From Plectrocnemia conspersa (Eukaryota > Arthropoda > Insecta > Trichoptera > Polycentropodidae): 64,000 bases of DNA. The position numbers were made by a program, and so were the translations under genes. This document shows positions 9,771 through 22,515 of the stretch, piece by piece (positions within the stretch are counted from its first letter, which is position 1; each line of letters begins with the position of its first letter). Where the stretch lies: NCBI GenBank assembly GCA_009617715.1, contig VTFK01000065.1, positions 1 to 64,000 on the forward strand, written 5' to 3'. Under the pieces are notes generated by a model. That model worked only from the letters and a program-made list of their open reading frames with translations. It searched no databases and had not been told where the DNA came from.

Positions 9771-12640
9771 TTTTCAAATTACTTTTATATTATTTTATAT
9801 TGAAAATATTAATATAATTTACTGGAATATACTTGTATAAGTATCTATAGATCTGATTATTAATATTCTATAAATAAGCGTGCTTATTAAATAAGCTATA
9901 CATACAGCACTGAACAATATTTAAATGCCTAAATCTTGTATTATATAATAAAACATCGAGGATTTGAGGAATTTAAGAGTTTAAAGATATTGAACGAAGA
10001 TGTAGTAATTAATGTTGCCTTTATATTTGTTTTGAAAATATAATGAACAAGCCGGTCTGTTTATGCATATTTAGTTTTTTGAACAATAAAAAGCTTTTAA
10101 ATAATCTTCCTTACATTCAGGTACTTCTAAAAATATTTTGTACGCTGATCTTTTATTATGTTGTCTACGAGTTCAATAAGGCGAATGTGTGCACAAACTT
10201 TTTGACCCATTTATTTTTTTACTACGGGCGCCAAATCTTTCTTTTTTCGAAAGTAATTACAAAATATGGTAAAGTTAAATAATGCGCTTTAGAAATTTTT
10301 TTTTTTTTTCAAATGCTTAAGGTTTACTTTTTAAAACGATTTGTAGTTTATGTATGAAAATACCGATTCAATGGAACATATTTGTACACAACTATAATAT
10401 GTTTTATTATTTTGTTTGTAACGGTGAATTTTTACAATAATCTATAAATAATAAATTGATTTCTTAAAAACAGGAATTAATGTTTTCTAAATTTGTTTAA
10501 ATTATTGCTTAACAAATATGTAATATATATAAATCAGATCAGATCAGATAAATTTTATGTGACCGAAAAATCCAAAATGTCGCAAATAGCTGATGTTATT
10601 TATTACCATATAACCATTTTATTTATTCTTATTATAATTATAAATAATTAAATCTTACATATTAAGATTAAAAAAGATGTTCAATATTAGTTAATAAAGT
10701 AAAAAATCACGTTTTTCAAATAACCATAAACTTTCTGAAGATTCTAGAAAATTATTATTATTTTTTTATATAATTTTCACAATTTTTAATCTTAAAAGCT
10801 AATAATAATATTGTTATTTAATACTTTTGACTTAAACGCGCATTCGAGATTATATTATATTTAAAAATATCTATAAATACAAGTTTATAATGTAATATCA
10901 TAATCCTTATAATGAATGGGCAATTCACATTAAATATAAATAAATTTTTGTCAAAAATTTTCAATGCAGGAATTACCATTATTAAACTATACAATTTGCT
11001 TAAACCAAAAAAAACTAAAACGAGAGAACTTAATGTTCAAAAAAATTGGATTTCTTAATAATTAATTTAAGCTAGCAGTAATTTTATTGGATCTGATTTT
11101 AATGTTTTATTATGTGATTTCTTCGTTTACCAACTATACACATGTGCTAATTTATATCTGATCGTTATTACTGCTCTATTACATATTATTAAATCTGTAT
11201 TTAATTCAATTACCAATATATTCATAAATGTGTTATATTATTAGGAAGATAGAATTACAATATAGTTTCATATTATTGTTTATTTAAATACTGTGTACAA
11301 TTATTATACATTTCGTTATCACTAGAAAAATACAAGGCTTAGATTTTTCCGAACAATTCGATAAATGCAATTCGAAACGACAGACAGACGATGAAACGTC
11401 CTAGACCCTTATTTTATTGCTTCATTTTAAAGTTCACTGAAAATGGATCAATAGTTACGGAAATATTAAAAAAAAAAATCATATGTATTTGACGGTTAAC
11501 GGCCGTTTCATGAAATATTTTCATTAAATAAATCATTAGCGATTAATTGTAGAATCTGTGAAGCTTTCGTTCGATGAATTAGCGGGTCGGTGAATTTTTT
11601 ATTCGACGAATTTACCAGTCTGTGAATGTCATTTATAAATAATAAATGTGAGACGAATAAAATTTTTCCATTAGAAGCTTATTATACGTTAAGGTAATCC
11701 ATCTTTATGGATTGAGGAAACCTGCCAAGTCATTATGATCAAATTTATTAGAAATAAATAAACATATTTTAAAAGGCTGTAAGAAAAAGTTCTGGATTTT
11801 TTTCTAAATATATAACTAAAATATGAAAACTTATTCCCCTGTTCAAAACTAGCTGTGAAAATCAGACTGAAAAAGAATCCTTCGACTTGACTTTCTCGAG
11901 ATTTAGTAGGTCGAACCCCTTATGGTTTTGATTTTCAAGTCATAAAATTCGATTTCTAGTTAGGAACATAAAATGTGTGATCAACATGTAAAAAAATTAT
12001 TAAAATATCACATATACAAACACTGTTGAATTGTTAGTAGTTTTAATTTTATTTATCATTTTATATTGTATTTCTTTTAAATTAAAACTGACTTTTTAAA
12101 ATATATAATTTTTTTTCGTGTCCCAGTAAAAATACATAAAATTTTCAAGAGGGAGCAGAAAGCTAGCGGTTCTTCGCCCCTTGAGTTTGCATAGGTTTAT
12201 ATTTACAAAATATTACTTTTCATCGACATGTTTGCTGAATCTTTAATGCAACTTATTTGCCTAATTTATGTTTGAACTTTGCCAAGCTCTTGCATAATGA
12301 AGAGAGATGCGCGCCCTCTTTTGGTATTCATGATTCGCGCACACAGAAAATAGAGTTTAGTTTAACTCCGAGTGATCATCAGATATTATTTTTATTTAAA
12401 ATTCTTACAGTTTCGCATAAGCATTTGAAAACATCTTAATACAAAGAATGTTCTTGTTTTGCTTCTAAAACAACAATAAAGTTAATTTATTTTAAATGAA
12501 AAACACTGATCTTCAATTTCGTTTTCACTCTTAGTATCAGCTTTTCGAAATATTTATATTAATATATTATAGAAAAATTGATAATAAAGAGATAAACTAT
12601 ATTCATAAGATTTTATAAAAAATATATATAGTATGTGTGA
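9771..12640. other. AT-rich spacer
   Basis: Low-complexity DNA with a short GATCA triplication near 10532-10550 and no recognisable gene. The 79-codon frame at 10043-10282 is hydrophobic and A/T-driven; it matches no known family by eye. Confidence 0.6.
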
Positions 12641-13000
12641 TAACTACCCCGCCATCTAAAAGGCATATTAACCGCGAGAAAGTACTTTTTGCGCATACAA
12701 GTTAAAAGCGCCATAAACCAAAACCTAGTATTTACAACTCACAAGTGCAATAGTAATTTCGTGAAATTAATTTGTATGCAATTCTGAGGGATTAGCATCC
12801 TCAAATGCATCAACAACGGTCATCTAGTGGCTAAATTAATAAGTGCACTGTTTGTAAATTTTCACTGGTTCAAACTTCAACAAATCTATGCTACTCTGCA
12901 AATTTGTATACCAGCAAGAGTTGACAAAATTTTATGCGAAATATGTTTGAGGAATAGTCGTATTTTTTGTTGAACCAGTTATTGTCGGATGGTTCTGATT
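12640..13000. repeat. Possible worn dispersed repeat with tRNA-like boxes
   Basis: TCATCTAGTGGC (about 12819-12830) resembles a pol III A box, and GGTTCAAACTTC (about 12869-12880) resembles a B box. Their spacing is wide for a tRNA. The 'CGCCATCTA' and 'CATCTAGTGG' words recall insect dispersed repeats. Classification is uncertain. Confidence 0.25.
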
Positions 13001-14080
13001 ACATTTCTGAGATTTTAGCGAATAAAATCTGGTTATAAGCTGCTTATTCGTTGTTCAAAGTTAATAAATTTCTGAAGGTTGTTTGGTCACTGAGTGGGAA
13101 AAATACAGAGAACGCAGCTTCCAACAGTGGCCTAAAAAATTCGATACGTAATTGAAAAAAAAAATTTCTTTGTTATCAATAATTTTCAAATCAAAAGAAA
13201 TAGGGTGCTCCTGCAACTTGTCTTCACTCAAACAAATCAGGTTGTAGTAAAGCGTGTTTTGAATATATAATAATAAATTCATATAGTAGATATTGTATAA
13301 AAAAAAAAATGTTTCCTTGTTTTGTACTTGCTTGTGTCTGTGGAATGCGATTATTCCTTGAAAATTTAGACGTAATTTTGTGCACCTTAAAGCTCATAAA
13401 TATACTTTCCGCGTTGCGTAAAGTGATTTAATATATTTTGTGGCAAATTTCGCGGATTGTTTTATCTATATTTTTACCATTCCAAATAATGCACTTTTGT
13501 GTTTTTTATGTGAATTTTAAACTTTTCACTCTGTATTTATCTCGTCGATCTATTATTAGCACTTCTTAAATTTCATTAAGGAAAAGTTTACATATTAAAT
13601 TTTCATGATTTGCTTCTCAAATATGTTGTTAACGTGCTGGAGTGAAAAAAACATGAATATTTAGGGGAAAGGGAAATACAATTTTAAATTCAAATATGTA
13701 ATACTTGGTTACACAATATAAATAACATCCACCTGATCAAGATTAAAAGCAAAGAAACTGTGTTGCTGCTGTTTTAACAAGTATCGTGCTATGTAATTTG
13801 CAACAAACTTTTTAATAATGTTCTTGAATAAGTAGACGGTACTAATACAATGGAATTTAATATTCAAACGATTTTTTCCTCTTTGCGCACTTTTGTAATT
13901 TGTTAAAATATTTATTTTTACCAAAGAGTTATAGAAAAGCGAATACAATGTTGGGCTCTGTAATTCTTTCAGCTTACAAACTAGAATTAAATAGGGACCC
14001 AATGATTTTTTCGCTTTTATAAAAAAAAAAGAGTAAAAAAACGATCGACAGACATACACAGATTAATAGTCGGTAAAATA
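13001..14080. other. Spacer with A/T-driven open frames
   Basis: Minus frames of 73 and 116 codons (13061-13282 and 13709-14059) show no recognisable domain and are rich in F, Y, I, K and N, as expected from base composition. No gene is called. Confidence 0.5.
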
Positions 14081-14084
14081 ATCT

Positions 14085-14620
14085 TAATGATTCACGCACG
14101 AGTTTATATTATTATGAAGAAAATAGTAGAGAATTCAGTGAAAAATTTAGTGATATTGTCACCGATGTTTTTAGCTGGAAACATGAACGTAATTGATAAT
14201 AGCCAGCGCGCTTTAGAGCTATAAAAAAAGTTGCACGATGCAAAAGCGACGGCGGCCACAGTGCACAATAAAATGCATTGATAATGGCCGCGGTCGCATT
14301 TTTATTGTCGCAATTAAGGCGTCCGTGTACACAATGCATAAAATGACTTTAGCAACTCCGTAAAACGGCCGTCGTTCGGCTGCCAAAATATGGCGTTATT
14401 ATTACAACGTGCTCGGCAGTAAACATTAAAAAGTTTGCCGTTTTTGAACCGAACCGGCCTTATGCCAACGCGAGCCGGTTTTGCGGGTCAGCTCGTTATG
14501 GCCGGACCGTGTGCGATAATTGCGAAATCTTCGGGGCCCAGTTAAACTTTTATCGAAATCATTGTATGGTAACCTACGGAGATATTAAGCTTTGAAGAGC
14601 CCCAGGCGTAAGCTGATTTA
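14085..14620. promoter_or_regulatory. GC-richer island 6 with hairpin and shared 59-bp motif
   Basis: A CpG-containing block with two notable parts. A 13-bp inverted repeat (14246-14258 / 14285-14297, one mismatch) frames a 26-nt loop. A 59-bp segment at about 14508-14566 recurs in reverse orientation at about 24328-24386, with four differences, all transitions. Nothing codes convincingly. A conserved non-coding element is the favoured reading, by inference. Confidence 0.45.
14246..14297. repeat. GC-rich stem-loop
   Basis: Arms GCGACGGCGGCCA and TGGCCGCGGTCGC pair with one mismatch. A TGCA/TGCA pairing inside and AAAA/TTTT outside could lengthen the stem to a pre-miRNA-like size. No known miRNA seed was recognised. 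Confidence 0.55.
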
Positions 14621-15580
14621 AGACTTCTTTCGATTATTTTAATTAAAAGTTACACAATTTCAAGTTTTTATCAATCAATCAACTTTGACACGATAACTTA
14701 GTCTCGTTAGGGTCTTTGCCTTCTCAGCCAGGCCATTATATGTTTTTTCAATTGAAATTTAATGATATCCGTCTACCTTAAAAAGTCCCTCAAATTTACA
14801 TAGCTAACATAACTTAAATGATCTCAAGAAAAGTTTTATTAAACTTTACAAGCAAAAACAACATTACATTATTGAGCTTAACTATTTTTTATAAAGCTCA
14901 GTGGTTTTCTATTTAGTGTTTTTAATTATATTTACTTTTTTTTATTTTTGTTTTTAATTATATTTAATTATATTTACTGGTCAATGCCAACAGCAGATGG
15001 AAATCGAGCTCCGTCCTGGAGAAATGCACCCTACTACCCACTAGAGTGAAAAAGATCCAAAGTTATTTTCGTCTCCAAAGTCAAATATTTATTATTTTGC
15101 ATCAAAAAACACAATATTTATTTTTAAGCTGTATATTTATTATAAAGTTTCTATAATATAATGATTAAAAAAACTTTAACAAATAAGACTATAATGAATG
15201 TTCTCTTCCGAAACAATAAACAAACACAATTTGAGCATAAAAATATAGTACATTTTTCACGTTAATATCATATTTTCCTCTCTTTCTTACAATCTATTCT
15301 TTCGCGTACCTTTTTCAATTACTAATATTTACACATTTTATATGTACTAAAAAACTTCGTTTAAATTTCTTAACTTTTAATGAAACACTGTGTTGGTCTA
15401 TTAGAGCTAAACCAATTATTCGAAGAAATTTGTCCTTAATTAGTAATATAAAATATATATAATTTTACAAAAAAATAAAATATGTTACTATACAAATTAT
15501 CTGATTATTATTATAACACAACCCATGAAACAAACGATAGATATTTATATAAATAAATATCATTATAGGAAGGTATAAAG
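14621..15580. other. AT-rich spacer
   Basis: Nothing recognised apart from a short mixed stretch near 14985-15060. Confidence 0.6.
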
Positions 15581-15589
15581 TCATCCAAA

Positions 15590-15743
15590 AGTTATACCAA
15601 TCATAAAACCGCCAAGACCTGATAACATGGATGCCAATACTTTGGTATTGGCGTCCACGTTTATTGGTGTAATTGATATTGCAATGTTGTGGAAACCGTT
15701 TAACATCGTTATTCTACCTAAAGGTAATAATAGTATTTTTTAA
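15590..15743 (+). pseudogene. Possible R1-type reverse transcriptase scrap
   Basis: A plus frame reads KPPRPDNMDANTLVLA and then MLWKPFNIVILPKGNN before a TAA stop at about 15740. The order PGPDxx...WK...VVxIPKGN is the N-terminal RT region of R1/jockey-type enzymes, with the stretch between apparently deleted. The opposite strand is also open over the same bases (about 45 codons) behind a plausible splice acceptor, so a host terminal exon on the minus strand is a less favoured alternative. Confidence 0.35.
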
Positions 15744-15789
15744 GAAATGTAGCAATCGTAGGCAAATCATGCGTTTTAAACAGCTTCCA

Positions 15790-16210
15790 AAAAACTTTAT
15801 TTATTGCCAGGGTCCAGAAATAACAACAGTTGTGAGCCACTATATACTATAATGTGAGCCACGCCGAACAGTTGACCTTGAGGTCATCGTTCGGAGCAGG
15901 GAGGACAGCGCACTTCCATTTTTCTTGACCTGACGCCAGGGTATCCTTATATCCTTGACTTGTAGGCGTCAAAGCAGACCAATCACAAAACTTTTAAACC
16001 ACACTTGAATGGTACGGAAATTTACAACATATAAAATGGTTGACCCTGATTTATACCATAAAACAGAAAATATACGTTTCTGTCTGTTTGTCTGATTAGT
16101 ATAAGAACTTCTTCTAAACGGTGTACACAGGCCTGCCGAGAGCGGTAAACAGAGGACAAATACCCGGATCGGGTTTTCCATGAGGAGCCCGACTCTGAAA
16201 ACATTAAAAT
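15790..16210. other. Mixed-composition stretch of unknown nature
   Basis: Less AT-rich than its surroundings, with short overlapping minus frames (15969-16204) that show no recognisable motif. It could be the rest of a decayed element or a regulatory island. Confidence 0.25.
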
Positions 16211-16675
16211 AAGAATATATTTATAAAAAAAGTAAAAATCGACCTTAAATAATGAATCTGTATTAAACTACAGTTGTTTGAGGTATATGCACTAATTTAT
16301 TTTAGGTTTCAGTTCTTCAGCTATTTTTATACATACAATAAATAAAAGGAGAGGAACATTGCCTTCAAAAGCACCAACTTTCTAAGTAGCACTTTCGCAA
16401 TAAATATTTTTATTCAAAGGGACATATTGTAGGTTTTTGACGCGGCTCTGTTTGTGTTAAAATTTTTTTGCAAATTATTTTTGAATGCTTAAAATATATT
16501 AGGCATGAGAGAAAATATTCAAGGAATGTAAATTAGTAACAGTGAATTTAGGTATTCGATCTGAAAATTCAGATTAATTACCTAAGGATGAAACAAAAAA
16601 AATGATATGATTTCAACTTTTTCAATACGTAGTAATGTTTTATTTAAATATTTATCATTATTTATTTACATCCGA
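16211..16675. other. AT-rich spacer
   Basis: Nothing recognised. Confidence 0.6.
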
Positions 16676-16679
16676 TGTA

Positions 16680-16990
16680 TAAATGTTATATTTTCACTAG
16701 TAAAGTTCAAATACATCTTCACTAGTAGGTATATATTTCTACGCGATAGGCGCTAATATGCTGCTCTAAGATGCTTTTGAAACTCAATTTGTTCATTTAC
16801 TGTTCAAACCCAAATCTAACCTAATGAAAGTTCTAAAACTATTATAGTTTTAGAATTATCGATACGCTCAATTATCAAGAATTCGAATCTCTCTTGTAAT
16901 ATTGTTATAAAAAGCTTGATAATCGTTATCGGCTTGATGGCACGATTTTATTACTTTTGATCTAGACTGGAAATTCATTATATGGCAACA
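16680..16990 (+). repeat. Relative of the 55-kb foldback/tandem repeat family
   Basis: In the same order as at 55.06-55.2 kb it shows TTATATTTTCACTA, GAAACTCAATTT and TTCAAACCCAAATCTAA. Then come TATTGTTATAAAA and GGCACGATTTTATTACTTTT, which match the unit repeated at 55.5-56.1 kb. It holds one unit equivalent only. An 11-bp perfect hairpin sits at 16831-16855. Confidence 0.65.
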
Positions 16991-18160
16991 CTAAACAGCA
17001 AAGAAAACACTAATTATCAGATAAATATTATAAGTAGATATTTTTAATAATTTTTAATGTTTATTTAAAATATGTCGCAACGGTGGCAAATTTTTATATT
17101 TATTTGTAGCATAGTAAGGGTTAACTCGTACCTAATAATATTTATTCAAGAAATTATATTACGATTTAAAAAAATATATAAAGTGCTATTTTTGTCTTGA
17201 AGTCCGGAATCATTGTTTTTCTAGAGCCCAGGTTCGCTCTCAGCGGCCATTAGTGTACAGTAGCGACGTGACATTTGCACATAGGTTACTTCCAACTTTT
17301 AGCTTTTAAGTTGAAAAAGCACAAAATACTAACAGTATTGTATACTGTTAGTATTTTGATATTTATTTTTAGTAGTATAGCTAGGTATTGAAAGAGTTGC
17401 AATAACAGAATAAATAAAATTATTAGTAAAGCGTAAAGTAATGTAATTAATTAATACAAAATAATATACTAATATTTTTTACATATTAAGATGCTTGTTC
17501 AATTATACCAATGGCTTGCATTGCGTATCAAACGGGAACCCAAGATTCTGAAAAAAATGATTTTTTAGTCATTTAGTTAAATTCTTTAACTCAACATTGC
17601 AAAATGATATATGTTAATGTGATATTAAAAAAAATAAACGATTCTTATAAAGGTCACATATGTCATAACATTGATGAAACCACGAACTATTTTCGTAAAT
17701 CTTCTTAATAAATTCGCTACTACGTCTCATTTTTTTACTAGTCCTAGAAACATACATGGGTAAATCGACTTTGCATATTGCAATAATATAAAAAAATAAT
17801 ATCGTAAATATAAACTACCATATTACCGGATCAAGATGAACAAATAAATGGTAATTTTAGTTTACCAGGTATAGGGGTCGATGCATGATATCACAAAAAG
17901 CCTCCGCTTTCTAAGAAAAAGCACTCGCGGTCTGAACCTCAGTTATTATTGAAACATGTTTATTTAGTATTAATATTATATAACGGTCTATATACAACGT
18001 TTCTTGGGATTTACATTTAATTATTGTGCAATGTTATGTATTTGTTTTTGAAACCATTTCATACATAATTAATTTATACTCTTTAAAACAACGATAGTAA
18101 CAATCTGATAAATGCTTTTCAATAATATTAATACTTTTTAGTACATATTTATAATATATA
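16991..18160. other. AT-rich spacer with a perfect hairpin
   Basis: A 17-bp perfect inverted repeat (17322-17338 / 17342-17358, 3-nt loop) is the only ordered feature. The rest has no recognisable gene. Confidence 0.6.
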
Positions 18161-18404
18161 CTAAGCTAGAGTACGCTTAGGATAAGGATTCCGGTTTTTT
18201 TTTTTTTTTAAATTTTTGTTTATTACATAATTAAATAATACATTTTTATAAACATATATATTTACATTTCATTGGTTGCTGGTTAATTACCATTATCACA
18301 ATTTACGATTGATTAGCTAAATTAAGAGGAATTACAAAAATAAGAATAATAAAAGAACATAAAAATACGTTAAGTTTAGGTCAAAGTACATAAACACCTT
18401 TAAA

Positions 18405-18435
<31 letters not shown>

Positions 18436-18499
18436 TATAATATATTTTTTAATATAAAACTCGTGGACCTGGAGCTGTTAAATTAATAGATAAAATTTA

Positions 18500-21204
18500 T
18501 GCGTCAGAGCAAGATGTGCTTTGGCATTTTGTGTTTATATTTAAATTTGAGTTTGTTTTTTTTGTCGTAATCACCGATTCTTGAGATTAACGGGTTAGTA
18601 TGATTTCGCGGTATTTTTTTTATAATAATTATTAGTATGGTGGTGAACATGTTCTTTAATAGTTGGAATTAAATATTTATTATGAAGTTTTTTGAGGTTA
18701 GTATAAAAAGGTGTATTATAAATTATTTTTATAGCTTTATTTTGAACAACTTGTAGCTTAGAAAAGTTAGTATTACACGTATTACTCCACACTGGGCAGG
18801 CGTAAGTCATTGCCGGTCTGATTAATTGCTTATATAATAGAATTTTTTTTTTTAGTATTTAGCGCACTTTTCGATTAAAAAATTGGTTTTAACGCCGCAA
18901 TGGCTGCGAGCCCTTTAGATTTAAGTTCGGTTATATGTTTATTAAATTTAAGCTTGGAGTCCAGGTGAATTCCGAGGTACTTAACGCTCGCCTTCCATTC
19001 TATACACTTTCCCTGCTCGCTTATAATAGTCGGGGGCAAAGGTTGTCTTCGAGTTGTAAAATTATAGCCTCCGTTTTGTCCTGATTTATTTTTTATTTTC
19101 CTTTTTTTGAAATAATTACTTAAGAGAGTTAAGGATTTTTTGCAATTTTATTGAAATAGGCTTAAGACCGTAAGAGCTACTCATTATCGCCGTATCATCG
19201 GCATACATTGAAAGACAAGTATTTTTTAAAATAGGTATATCATTTGTGTACAAAATGAAAAGGAACGGTCCAAGTAAACTCCCCTGAGGAACACCAGCTG
19301 GGATATTACGCGGTATCGATTGTTCATTATTTACTGAAACAACATAACTTCGACGATCAAGGTAGGAGCGTAACAAGTGTAGCAGATAGTTAGGGTTTTA
19401 TATTTGTGGAGTTTGTAAATCAACCCATCATGCCACACAGTATCAAACGCTTTTTTCCACATCTAACAATAAGAGTCCCGTTGATTTTTTTTCATGTTAA
19501 AATTAGCAGAGATGTGCTCTGTTAACCTATTGAGCTGATGAGTCGTAGAGTGGTTTTCGCGGAAGCCAAATTGTTCATTGATAATTTTATTCCCCAAAGA
19601 TCCCTTTAAACGTGATAAAATTATTTTTTTCAAATAGTTTACTGAATGACGGTAATAAGCTTATTGGACGATAATTAATTGCGATAGTGTTATCCTTTCC
19701 TGGCTTTCTAATTGGGTGGATCTTTGCGGTTTTCCAAATAGCGGGAAAGTACCCGAAAGATAAGCAGGCATTAAAAATATTTGTTAGATAATTGATGCTA
19801 ATTCTTGGAAGTTGTTTTATCGTAACGTTATCTAATTTATCTATACCGGGACTTTTTCTATTCTTTAAATTTTTTATGATGTTATTAACTTCTGATAAAC
19901 CAACTTTGTTCACTAAACTAATATCTACGCTAGATGAATTAATATTTCGTATCGCACGGGCGACTTTGTTGTCTATTTTTGAATCTAAGTAATTTACAGT
20001 AAGCGAATAAGATGTGGAGAAAGCGCTGGCTAAATTTTCTGCCTTATCCTTGTTCGTGCATGCGATGGTGTTTCCATTTTTTAATGGGGGTATTTCCGAA
20101 TGTTTATATTTAAGTGATTTAGTTATTTTCCATAAGGAATTATCTGCCGGGTTTAGATTTTTTAGTTTACGCGTCCACGATTCGTTTTTTATTTGCTGAA
20201 TTTTATCGCGAATATAACTAGTTACGCGGTTTATTACAGATTTAAGTCGCGGAGATTTATTATTTTGCCACTGTTTTCTTAGTTTATTTTTGATTTTTAT
20301 TATTTCGATAAGTTGTGGAGTAAGTTGATTTTTATTATTATTTTTTTACGCGTCGGTATTGATGATATTTTGGCTTCTTCGATAACGGATGTTAAATAAC
20401 TGATATCATCGTCAATTTGTTTAATGTTATGCGGAGTATAATTCTGTCGCTCATCTTGCAAACGAGACTCGACTATATCTTTAAACTTTTTCCAGTCAGC
20501 TTTTAAATAGTCAAAAAGCGTTTCAGAGACTACCTCCGCTGAACCCTCCAGCGAGAATAACACTGGAAGATGGTCAGAAGACAATGCCTGAACGCAATAC
20601 ATTTCTGACGTATTTAAGTTACCCTTGACCAAAGCAATATCCAGAATTGACGGCGTCATGTGATTGGAAGGGTAATGCGACGGTGAATTTGGAAAGTTAA
20701 CAATCGTGTCAGAGTCGCTCAAGTAGTTAAAAAGTGACGCTCCAGATCGATTTGCCCCAGAACAGCCCCAATGCATATGACGGGCATTGAAGTCCCCAGT
20801 CAGAATGACCGAGTCTCCTAGAGAAAATATCGAATCTAGATCACTCCGGAGCAGTTCGTCACTAGGCGAATTATACCCCGCAGCAATTATTATTATTTTA
20901 TTTTTATGAATAATTTGAATCGCGACGGTTTCTAGATTATTAGTGTTAGTGTTTATACGTGCGTGTTTTATCGATTTTTTTTAACAAATATCGCGACCCC
21001 TCCGCCTGGCCTTGAGGGTCGGTCCCTCCGAATGCAGGCAAAGTTAGATAAATATACGTTAACATGTGGTTTTAGATAAGTTTCGGTGACTACGACAATA
21101 TCAAGTTTGTACTCACTGATTAACAGCTCCAGCTCTCCGGTTTTGTTACGGATCCCACGGGAATTCCACGTCATGAGTTGAATGTCTTCTTTAGAAGAGG
21201 TCAT
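18500..21204 (-). pseudogene. jockey ORF2 (endonuclease + reverse transcriptase), frameshifted
   Basis: The apurinic-type endonuclease carries TWNSRGI and VVTETYL, then GDFNARHMHWG near 20780-20815, and SDHLP at about 20566-20583. The RT carries NYRPISLLP (about 19650-19670), AGVPQGSLLGP (about 19265-19300) and catalytic YADD at 19194-19205. The C-terminal region has KYLGIHLDSKL-like and TYACPVWSNTC sequence. Pieces lie in different frames: at least one shift in the endonuclease (an A run near 20970) and several in the RT. As read, it cannot give a full protein. It begins at ATG 21204, inside the end of ORF1. Confidence 0.9.
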
Positions 21205-22465
21205 CGAGATACTCGACCATCATCAAAGCAATTTCAATTTTGCTAGCGCACTTTCCGGCCTTAGTTCGGATTTCCTGGAGGATAGTCAGCATCCTGCGAA
21301 GCTCATCAGTAGACATGGCTTCTGATGAGGGCTTCTCAGACTGTCGGGCTTGGGGGCGTTGTTGCGTCTTAATTGGGGTGGCTTCCGGGACGATAGTCGG
21401 TTTTTTCACTGCTGGTTTCGTTGGCCGAAGGGCAGGAAACTGACTCTGTTCCAGAGCGAACGTTGGCTTGGGTGCGGTCAGTACGGCGGTATGTGGCTTT
21501 TGCTGCCTCTTCTTCATCTGCAGGAGATATTCTGTCCTGCGAGGACAGTCCTTGTAATTGGCCGGTGACTTCCGCTGCATCCAGTGCAGGTTGCTGGCGT
21601 CTCTCGGTCTTTTTTTTTAGTGCATTCGGAAGTGGCGTGGTTTCCTGTGCATTTCACGCATCTGGGGTCTCGTTGGCAGTTCCTCGCAGCGTGGCCATAC
21701 TGCTGGCATCTGAAACATTGAGTCGCGTGCGACTTATTACGCTTGTATTTTTCAAGCGTGGCCTTAGTGAAGCAAACGTACCGGATGCTTCTTATGGACG
21801 TCACCGTCGTCTCAGCGGAAAATTGCGTCAGGTAGAGCCGCGAGGAGGTCTCTGCCTTGGTGTTCATCGCCGTTACTTTGACGACGCTTAATCCTTGCCG
21901 CCCAAATCAGCAGCGATTTCTTCAACGGGAACCTCAGGAAGCCCCCTCAAGACAGATTTAACTGTCTTGTCTTCGTCAGCAGTGAAGGTGTGAAAGGCAC
22001 GGCGGCCCTTCAAACCATCCATCAGGGTCGCTCGTAGTTCGAGCGTCGCACACTGGATGGAAACATTACCTCTTCCGGTGTAGCGGAGGGTAAAATTACC
22101 TGATTTGGTCATCGACTTGATGAGGTCGATGGTCTGGAGATGTGCCAACCACCTCCATGATGACAGGTGGCACTCTTGCGTGTTTACTCCCAGCAACTTC
22201 GGGGAGTTTGTCATACCTGTTATGACTTGAAGTCGGCAACAGGTTGGCGTCAGTAGAGGGTCGGGCAGTTTTCTTTGGCATCTGCCATTCTTGTTCTGCT
22301 GATGGCGATAGGTACGCTTTTAACGTACCCACCGCACGCTTGCGCGTAAGCGTCTTCTTCATCGCGCTGGCAATGTCTCTGGCGTCGTAGTTGTTGCAAA
22401 TGGTCGCGGGTGGGGGGTCGGAGCTTAGAACGGCAGCGAGAGCAGGCGCGGATGCGTCCGTTCAC
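21191..22465 (-). pseudogene. jockey ORF1 (nucleic-acid-binding protein), frameshifted
   Basis: The gag-like ORF1 product binds element RNA. The N-terminal part includes KKTLTRKRAVGTLKAYL, and the first ATG is near 22362. After a frameshift near 22140, the region DLIKSMTKSGNFTLRYTG to FHTFTADEDKTVKSVLRGLP resembles the PRE_C2HC-type domain. A further shift leads to CFRCQQYGHAARNC, CVKCTGNHATSEC and CTGCSGSH, three CCHC-type knuckles at about 21590-21740. A last shift leads to the C-terminus (EYLDDLF, stop at 21191). At least three frameshifts break it. The stop overlaps the ORF2 ATG by 14 nt, as in copy 3. Confidence 0.85.
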
Positions 22466-22515
22466 CGCTGAGGTACAGAGCAGAGTGAGGATTCCGGTTT
22501 GTTATTGTGTGAGTG

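Larger units (their letters stand above)
18195..22487 (-). mobile_element. jockey-clade non-LTR retrotransposon, copy 1 (near full length)
   Basis: A minus-strand element of about 4.29 kb with ORF1, ORF2 and a 3' oligo(A) tail (T run at 18195-18209 on the plus strand). It is flanked by a 13-bp target-site duplication, AGGATTCCGGTTT, at 18185-18197 and 22488-22500. The duplicated bases belong to the left TIR of the host DNA transposon. An internal homopolymer (A run near 18402-18426, plus strand) lies in the 3' UTR and is also present in copy 2. Several frameshifts interrupt both ORFs, and many lie at homopolymers. Whether the 5' end is truly complete is unknown. Confidence 0.92.

Noticed and set aside
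13709..14059. 116-codon minus-strand frame
   Set aside because: Composition-driven (F, Y, I, K, N rich), no motif, no promoter or splice context.
21240..21891. Plus-strand open frames up to 156 codons across jockey ORF1
   Set aside because: They are antisense shadows of the ORF1 coding region, which carries the cysteine knuckles on the minus strand.
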